A stretch of 16,199 nt of DNA from CAZXVW01 sp964644025 (lineage in GTDB: Bacteria > Acidobacteriota > Terriglobia > Bryobacterales > Bryobacteraceae): positions 1 through 16,199 of the forward strand of contig CAZXVW010000094.1 in assembly GCA_964644025.1 (NCBI GenBank), written 5' to 3'. Both the position numbers and the translations under genes were made by a program. The notes beneath the pieces are model-generated. The model was not told the DNA's origin. It did no database searches and worked only from the letters and a program-made list of their open reading frames with translations. Position 1 is the stretch's first letter. Every line of letters starts with the position of its first letter. Below, piece after piece: positions 12,335-16,199 of this stretch.

Positions 12335-13888
12335 CAGGCGGATCATCTCGCGGAAGTCGATGTCCGGGAGGGTGTGCGTTTCAGTGCCGACGATGTTGCC
12401 GAGATTATCGACCCAATAATAGTTCGAACCGCTTTCGATTTTGAACTGCTCGCCGGTGGCCGGATCGATCACGTCTTCCCGGCCCAGGATGGCGTTGGAC
12501 CGCCGCCGGGCGATTTCATCGTCGGAGGCCTGTCTGGCTTCATAGCCCTCGGTAATCAGCCTGGTAATCTCCTGGTTGGTCCGGGCGACAATGCGCGACG
12601 TGTTCGCGGTGATGTTCTGCTGCATGGCCGCCCACTGGGGGTTGATCCGGAAAGACTGGATCATCCTGCCGAGCACGGAACGGGAGAGTGCGGCGCATTC
12701 CGGGGTGGCGAGGAAGCCATAGATATGCGGCACCGACCATTGCGCGACCGCGGGCGTCTGCACCAGTTGCGTCGCGGCAAAATAGTAACCTTCCATGCGC
12801 TGGCCGTTCTTCGCGCAGGTGAAACTCACCTCGCCCGCGCTGAGCCGGACGCCGACGCCGTAGCCGCCGAGTTGGGCGTTGACGCGATTGATCGCCTCCA
12901 CCGCGTCCGGGCGATCACGGGCGCTGGTGAAGCGCAGCGCGGCGCAGCCGTCGGCGGCGGCGTTTTCCACGTACTCCTGGGCGAACGCCGTGCCGGAGAC
13001 ATAACGGCGGACCATCATCCGAACGCCGTATCCGGGAGAGTACCAGCTACCCTCCCCAAAACCGGCCATGAGCAACATCTGGTTCGGCACGGCAAATGGC
13101 GGGATGCCGGAATCGCCACTGGTGATGCGAATGCGCTGGTCGGGCGAGATGGCTTCCACATCCGCCCGAACGTCGGTGGAGGCGAAGCGGTACAGCCCTC
13201 CGCTCACGCGCCACTGCGCGGGGACATCCAGGCTGAAGGCGTTCTCCCGCGGGTCCGTCCATCGAACGTAGCTCACCGCGGGCGCGGCTGTTTTCGGCGA
13301 AGCCGGGGCGCCGGTCACCCGGAAGCTTCCGAGGATTCTGGCGGCGGTTTGTTCCACACTCCGGTAACGCGCTTCCGGGGCCGAGACGCCGTAGAGGCAC
13401 GCTGCGGCGCCGCGCGGGCTGGGAACCCAGGTGAGCGCGGCCACGGCGATTCGGCCGCCGAGGCGCCCGCGCCATACCATTGCCGTCTGGGAGACCGCCT
13501 CCGGGGCCTCCCATCTTGCCCCTGGCCACACCTTTGCGGCCAGTTTCCCGAACACCGCCGCGGCCACCGATTGAAATCCGCCACGGGCTTCACCAGCCGA
13601 GGGTGAAAACACGGGCCACAGGATGATCTGTTCATCAGCCGGTCCCTCCACCTCTACCCGGCCGGAAGAGCGGTCCCCACGGACCGTCCATTGCCGGGGG
13701 ACGTTCACCGCAAAACCCATCGGGTCCTGATGTGCGGACCATCCCTCAGGCGCTGGTTCCACTGCTTTCGGAGATTCGGCCGTGGCCCCGTGGCCCGGGG
13801 AAAGTTCGCTGTGGCCCAGCCGGTAACCGGTCCAGGCCGCCAGCACCAGTGTGAGCAATGTCAGGGACAATTTCGAACGGGAGTCCAT
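12329..13888 (-). CDS. Secreted two-module protein of unknown function
   Basis: 519 residues; I do not recognise a named family. The N-terminus (SLTLLTLVLAAWTGYRLG) is a signal peptide or membrane anchor, followed by a low-complexity linker. Two similar modules follow: one opens WSAHQDPMGFAVNVPRQWTV and ends ARILGSFRVTG, the other opens YVRWTDPRENAFSLDVPAQW and ends GRMIQSFRIN. This pattern (a bracketed D-P, then V-P-x-x-W, ending in a SFR strand) looks like PsbP/lipoprotein-type modules that bind something outside the cell, which is a guess. The C-terminal ~85 residues are a charged helical stretch ending in YYWVDNLGNIVGTE. ATG at 13888 was chosen for GAGGAG 9 nt upstream; a GTG at 13915 is in frame but lacks this. 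It lies 127 bp downstream of the GH51 gene. Confidence 0.8.
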   Translation of the reverse strand: MDSRSKLSLTLLTLVLAAWTGYRLGHSELSPGHGATAESPKAVEPAPEGWSAHQDPMGFAVNVPRQWTVRGDRSSGRVEVEGPADEQIILWPVFSPSAGEARGGFQSVAAAVFGKLAAKVWPGARWEAPEAVSQTAMVWRGRLGGRIAVAALTWVPSPRGAAACLYGVSAPEARYRSVEQTAARILGSFRVTGAPASPKTAAPAVSYVRWTDPRENAFSLDVPAQWRVSGGLYRFASTDVRADVEAISPDQRIRITSGDSGIPPFAVPNQMLLMAGFGEGSWYSPGYGVRMMVRRYVSGTAFAQEYVENAAADGCAALRFTSARDRPDAVEAINRVNAQLGGYGVGVRLSAGEVSFTCAKNGQRMEGYYFAATQLVQTPAVAQWSVPHIYGFLATPECAALSRSVLGRMIQSFRINPQWAAMQQNITANTSRIVARTNQEITRLITEGYEARQASDDEIARRRSNAILGREDVIDPATGEQFKIESGSNYYWVDNLGNIVGTETHTLPDIDFREMIRLP

Positions 13889-13985
13889 GGGGGCACTCTC
13901 CTCGCCAAGGGCCACGACGTAGTTCTACCCTCTCCATTCTCATCGGCCACGGATTCGGATTTGTGCAGCCCTGGTCTGATGCTCA

Positions 13986-13999
13986 GGGCGCTGGCGCCC
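13986..13999. other. Short GC hairpin after the GH51 gene
   Basis: GGGCGC-TG-GCGCCC lies 16 bp past the GH51 stop, within a run of further GCGCC/GGCGC repeats. It could form part of a transcription-ending structure, but no T-run follows. The rest of the 127-bp gap shows only the RBS of the next gene. Confidence 0.3.
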
Positions 14000-14015
14000 G
14001 GCGCCGCGCGGCAGC

Positions 14016-16076
14016 TTATCTGCGGCGCGCCCGCAGCGTGATCCGGGTCAGCGAGAGGGACGGAAACGTGTAGCGGATGACGCCATCGCGGATCGAGGTC
14101 GCGCCTTTCTGTAAGGCCACGTTTTCCGGCTCCCGCCAACTGTTGCGCACCAGCAAGCTGTCGGCGGCGATCCACGCCAACGCGGCCTGCCGCGCCGCGT
14201 CGAATCCCTTCACGGAAAGCTCGGTCTCCAGCGCCGATTCCGGGTGCCGGTTCACCACCAGCAGATTCAGCTCCGAGCCCGCCGGATCGAGCAGCCCCGT
14301 GACGTCGAGATACGGGACCCCGCTTCGGCGGACGATCCACCGGCCCGCAGTGGAAAACGTCGGACCTTCCACCTGCACCGCGACCGGGATGATGCCCGGC
14401 TGGGAGCCGTATAAATGGGTGGCCCACCAGGCCGGGTCGGCGAAGACGAGGCTCCGCTCTTTGCGCAACCCGCCCCCGTGGTTGAGCAAGGCGGAATGCG
14501 TCACCAGCTCCACCAGGCCGTGGCTGCGGATGCAGGTGTTCAGCAGGCTGGCCAGCCAGAGCGGTTCGGCGATGGTCTTGTTGGTTGGCAGGCTCGGATG
14601 CCGGGTAAAGATTTGCATTTCGGTGACCGCGGCCCGCGGCGTCAGCCCGGCCCGGCGCATGGGTTCGCCGACCAGTCCTTCCAGGTAATCGAGGTATCCG
14701 TCGGCGAACGCGACGAACTCTTTCCAGACTTCGACCGGATCCGCATTGGCCGGAATTCCGCTGCCCTCGAGCGAATGCACGGAAATCGACCGCACCATCC
14801 GCCCGTTCTCCTCCACCAGCGCCTGGTTCCAGCCGGGCGTCTGGTCTCTTAGTTTCGAGCCGAGCAGCGCCCGCCGCTGCCCGTTGGCGATGAACAGAAT
14901 ATCAGGGTCCGCCTTCCGCATCGCCGCGACGAAGTTGCCGTAACGGGCCGCGTAACCGGCGCCGTCGGTGTGGCCGATTTGCCAGGCCCCGTACAGCTCG
15001 TTGCCGATCTCCCAATAGCGCACGTGGTACGGACGCGGGTGACCGTTGGCGGCCCGCTTCCGCCCCCACTCGGAATCGGCCGGTCCGTTGACGTACTCGA
15101 CCCAGTGCCGGGCCTCCTCCGGCGTTCCGTTGCCGGCATTGACGCAGATCAGCGGTTCCGCCCCGGTGAGTTCGCACAGCCGGAGCCATTCATCGGTGCC
15201 CACATGGTTCCATTCCACGATGGGCCAGGCCGGATTCGGCCGCACCGGCCGCCGGTCCAGGCTGCCGACGCCGTCTTCCCAGTGGTAACCGCTGGAGAAG
15301 TTGCCGCCCGGGAAGCGGAGCATCGGCAGCCGGGCCTTCTTCATGTAGTCCACCACTTCCGGATCCCAGCCGTCGATGTTGTCGGTGGGAAACAGCAACG
15401 CCCGTTCCAGCTCGACGCTGGATCCCCGCGGGAAGTCCAGGCGGAGCAGATACGCCGCGCCTTTCTCTGTCGGGCCGCCCCTGACATTGATCCGGCACTG
15501 TCGCTCGGTCCAGCCAGGCGAAAGCCGAAGTCTTGCTTCGCCCAGCGTCCGCCCCGCCGTGGTTTGTACCACCACCCGGCATTCCCCGGCGGGCTCCGAG
15601 CGCGCCTTGAGCATCACTTCGAACGACCGGACCCGGTGGAGCGGCAGAAACACTCCGGTGCGCAGGCTGCCGCCTCCGGCGCCGATCACGAGTTGCTGGA
15701 TGTCGCGGATGCCGCGCCCCAGCAATTGGCCCTTCACATCGCCGTCCGCGATCCAATATGGGGCGATGCCGGCCCCGGGGGCTTCGGTGAGCTTTGTCAG
15801 TCCGAACTCTGTCGCGGCCGCCCGCAAGCGCCGGTCAAGCTGCCGGGCGTCGGGCCACCGCTGGGGTGGAACGAACTCCGGGTTCAACAGAATCTGCGCC
15901 CAGGCTCCCTGGTACACATTCCGGCCCAGATGCTCCGTGAATTTGCCGAACAGGTAGCGCGAGACCGGCGCTTCCTTCTGGGAAGCATCGATGGTGACGC
16001 GCACCGGCGCACCAGGCGCGGCGCCGGCCAGCAGCGCCGCCGCCAATACGATGTGTGGAATCCGGAAACTGTTCAT
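14016..16076 (-). CDS. Secreted GH51 alpha-L-arabinofuranosidase
   Basis: 686 residues. Releases terminal alpha-L-arabinofuranose from arabinan or arabinoxylan outside the cytoplasm. Signal peptide at 1 to about 23 (HIVLAAALLAGAAPGAP). LFGKFTEHLGRNVYQGAWA near 42-60 is the GH51 N-terminal signature. Residues about 75-225 form a beta-rich insertion like a CBM4/9 carbohydrate-binding module. The (beta/alpha)8 barrel follows: MLRFPGGNFSSGYHWEDGVG near 252-271, acid/base E360 in YWEIGNELYG, and nucleophile E486 in AVTEMQIF, 126 residues apart as expected. The C-terminal ~190 residues form the usual beta domain. The ATG at 16076 was chosen because GGGAGG lies 6 nt upstream; an ATG at 16082 directly abuts that RBS and is unlikely. 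Unlike cytoplasmic AbfA enzymes of about 500 residues, this one is exported and enlarged. Confidence 0.93.
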   Translation of the reverse strand: MNSFRIPHIVLAAALLAGAAPGAPVRVTIDASQKEAPVSRYLFGKFTEHLGRNVYQGAWAQILLNPEFVPPQRWPDARQLDRRLRAAATEFGLTKLTEAPGAGIAPYWIADGDVKGQLLGRGIRDIQQLVIGAGGGSLRTGVFLPLHRVRSFEVMLKARSEPAGECRVVVQTTAGRTLGEARLRLSPGWTERQCRINVRGGPTEKGAAYLLRLDFPRGSSVELERALLFPTDNIDGWDPEVVDYMKKARLPMLRFPGGNFSSGYHWEDGVGSLDRRPVRPNPAWPIVEWNHVGTDEWLRLCELTGAEPLICVNAGNGTPEEARHWVEYVNGPADSEWGRKRAANGHPRPYHVRYWEIGNELYGAWQIGHTDGAGYAARYGNFVAAMRKADPDILFIANGQRRALLGSKLRDQTPGWNQALVEENGRMVRSISVHSLEGSGIPANADPVEVWKEFVAFADGYLDYLEGLVGEPMRRAGLTPRAAVTEMQIFTRHPSLPTNKTIAEPLWLASLLNTCIRSHGLVELVTHSALLNHGGGLRKERSLVFADPAWWATHLYGSQPGIIPVAVQVEGPTFSTAGRWIVRRSGVPYLDVTGLLDPAGSELNLLVVNRHPESALETELSVKGFDAARQAALAWIAADSLLVRNSWREPENVALQKGATSIRDGVIRYTFPSLSLTRITLRARRR

Positions 16077-16082
16077 GGGCAT

Positions 16083-16088
16083 CCTCCC
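16083..16088 (-). promoter_or_regulatory. RBS that sets the GH51 start
   Basis: GGGAGG on the minus strand. It touches an ATG at 16082 but stands 6 nt from the ATG at 16076, so the latter is the likely start. Confidence 0.7.
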
Positions 16089-16112
16089 GCGGCTGTCTGC
16101 TTCTCCACCGTG

Positions 16113-16131
16113 GTTCGCCGCCGGGGCGAAC
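16113..16131. other. Perfect 7-bp stem-loop upstream of the GH51 gene
   Basis: GTTCGCC (16113-16119) and GGCGAAC (16125-16131) flank a 5-nt loop. On the minus strand it begins 15 bp after the stop of the edge gene and ends 36 bp before the GH51 ATG. It may terminate or attenuate read-through, or serve as an operator; there is no T-run. Confidence 0.4.
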
Positions 16132-16146
16132 GACGGGCTGCGATCT

Positions 16147-16199
16147 CTATTGTTCCACTTCCACCAGGCCGGCGTCCACGAATTGCCCGCCGCGCGAAG
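16147..16199 (-). CDS. C-terminal fragment of an unidentified protein
   Basis: A minus-strand frame is open from the window edge to a TAG at 16147-16149 and encodes SRGGQFVDAGLVEVEQ. The residues read like the last beta strands of a real protein and the codon choice matches the neighbours. It ends 70 bp before the GH51 start, on the same strand, so it may be the upstream gene of the same unit. Family cannot be told from 16 residues. Confidence 0.45.
   Translation of the reverse strand, partial: SRGGQFVDAGLVEVEQ

Noticed and set aside
12263..13606. Plus-strand open frame (447 codons) opposite the secreted protein
   Set aside because: Gly/Arg/Asp-rich shadow without a motif; the minus-strand frame has a signal peptide and a good RBS.
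1..16199. CRISPR array, tRNA, transposase or integrase
   Set aside because: I looked for regularly spaced repeats, tRNA-like TTCGA-type arms with CCA ends, DDE transposases and terminal inverted repeats and saw none.

Overview
The window is about 16.2 kb of GC-rich DNA, densely coding, with almost all genes on the minus strand. The gene set is a Tat-signal (MKRRSFL) isomerase-like TIM barrel, a leukotriene-A4-hydrolase-like M1 lipoprotein, a GH51 arabinofuranosidase, a DUF3108 protein and a run of GT4 glycosyltransferases. This suggests an Acidobacteriota-type soil bacterium (Bryobacterales/Solibacter-like). That placement is inference from gene content only. No rRNA, tRNA, CRISPR array, insertion sequence or integrase is visible, and no gene-free stretch exceeds 300 bases.

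Layout. Left edge (plus strand): the last 44 codons of a PfkB-type sugar kinase, then a complete lipoprotein M1 metallopeptidase of the leukotriene A4 hydrolase subfamily. It ends 25 bp from the convergent aldehyde dehydrogenase gene aldA. Upstream of aldA on the minus strand, across a 243-bp gap, lies a secreted hydroxypyruvate-isomerase-like protein.

Centre (4745-12141, minus strand): a compact six-gene glycan locus, transcribed in the order GT4, GT4, GT4, DUF3108 protein, GT4-methyltransferase fusion, ABC-2 polysaccharide export permease. Most junctions overlap or nearly touch (11-nt overlap, 56-nt gap, 4-nt overlap, TAATG 1-nt overlap, 4-nt gap), which implies one co-translated operon. 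The permease carries an N-terminal beta-sandwich-like region resembling the glycan-binding C-terminal domain normally found on the partner ATPase Wzt. The gene just before it encodes a methyltransferase fused to a glycosyltransferase. My working model is an ABC-transporter-dependent glycan export system in which a methyl cap is recognised by the permease itself. The ATPase is not in the window.

Right part (minus strand): a secreted two-module protein of unknown function, a secreted GH51 alpha-L-arabinofuranosidase with an inserted carbohydrate-binding-like region, and the last codons of another gene at the edge. With the sugar kinase, aldA and the isomerase-like protein, these fit an organism that degrades plant or microbial polysaccharides and uses the resulting pentoses and deoxysugars.
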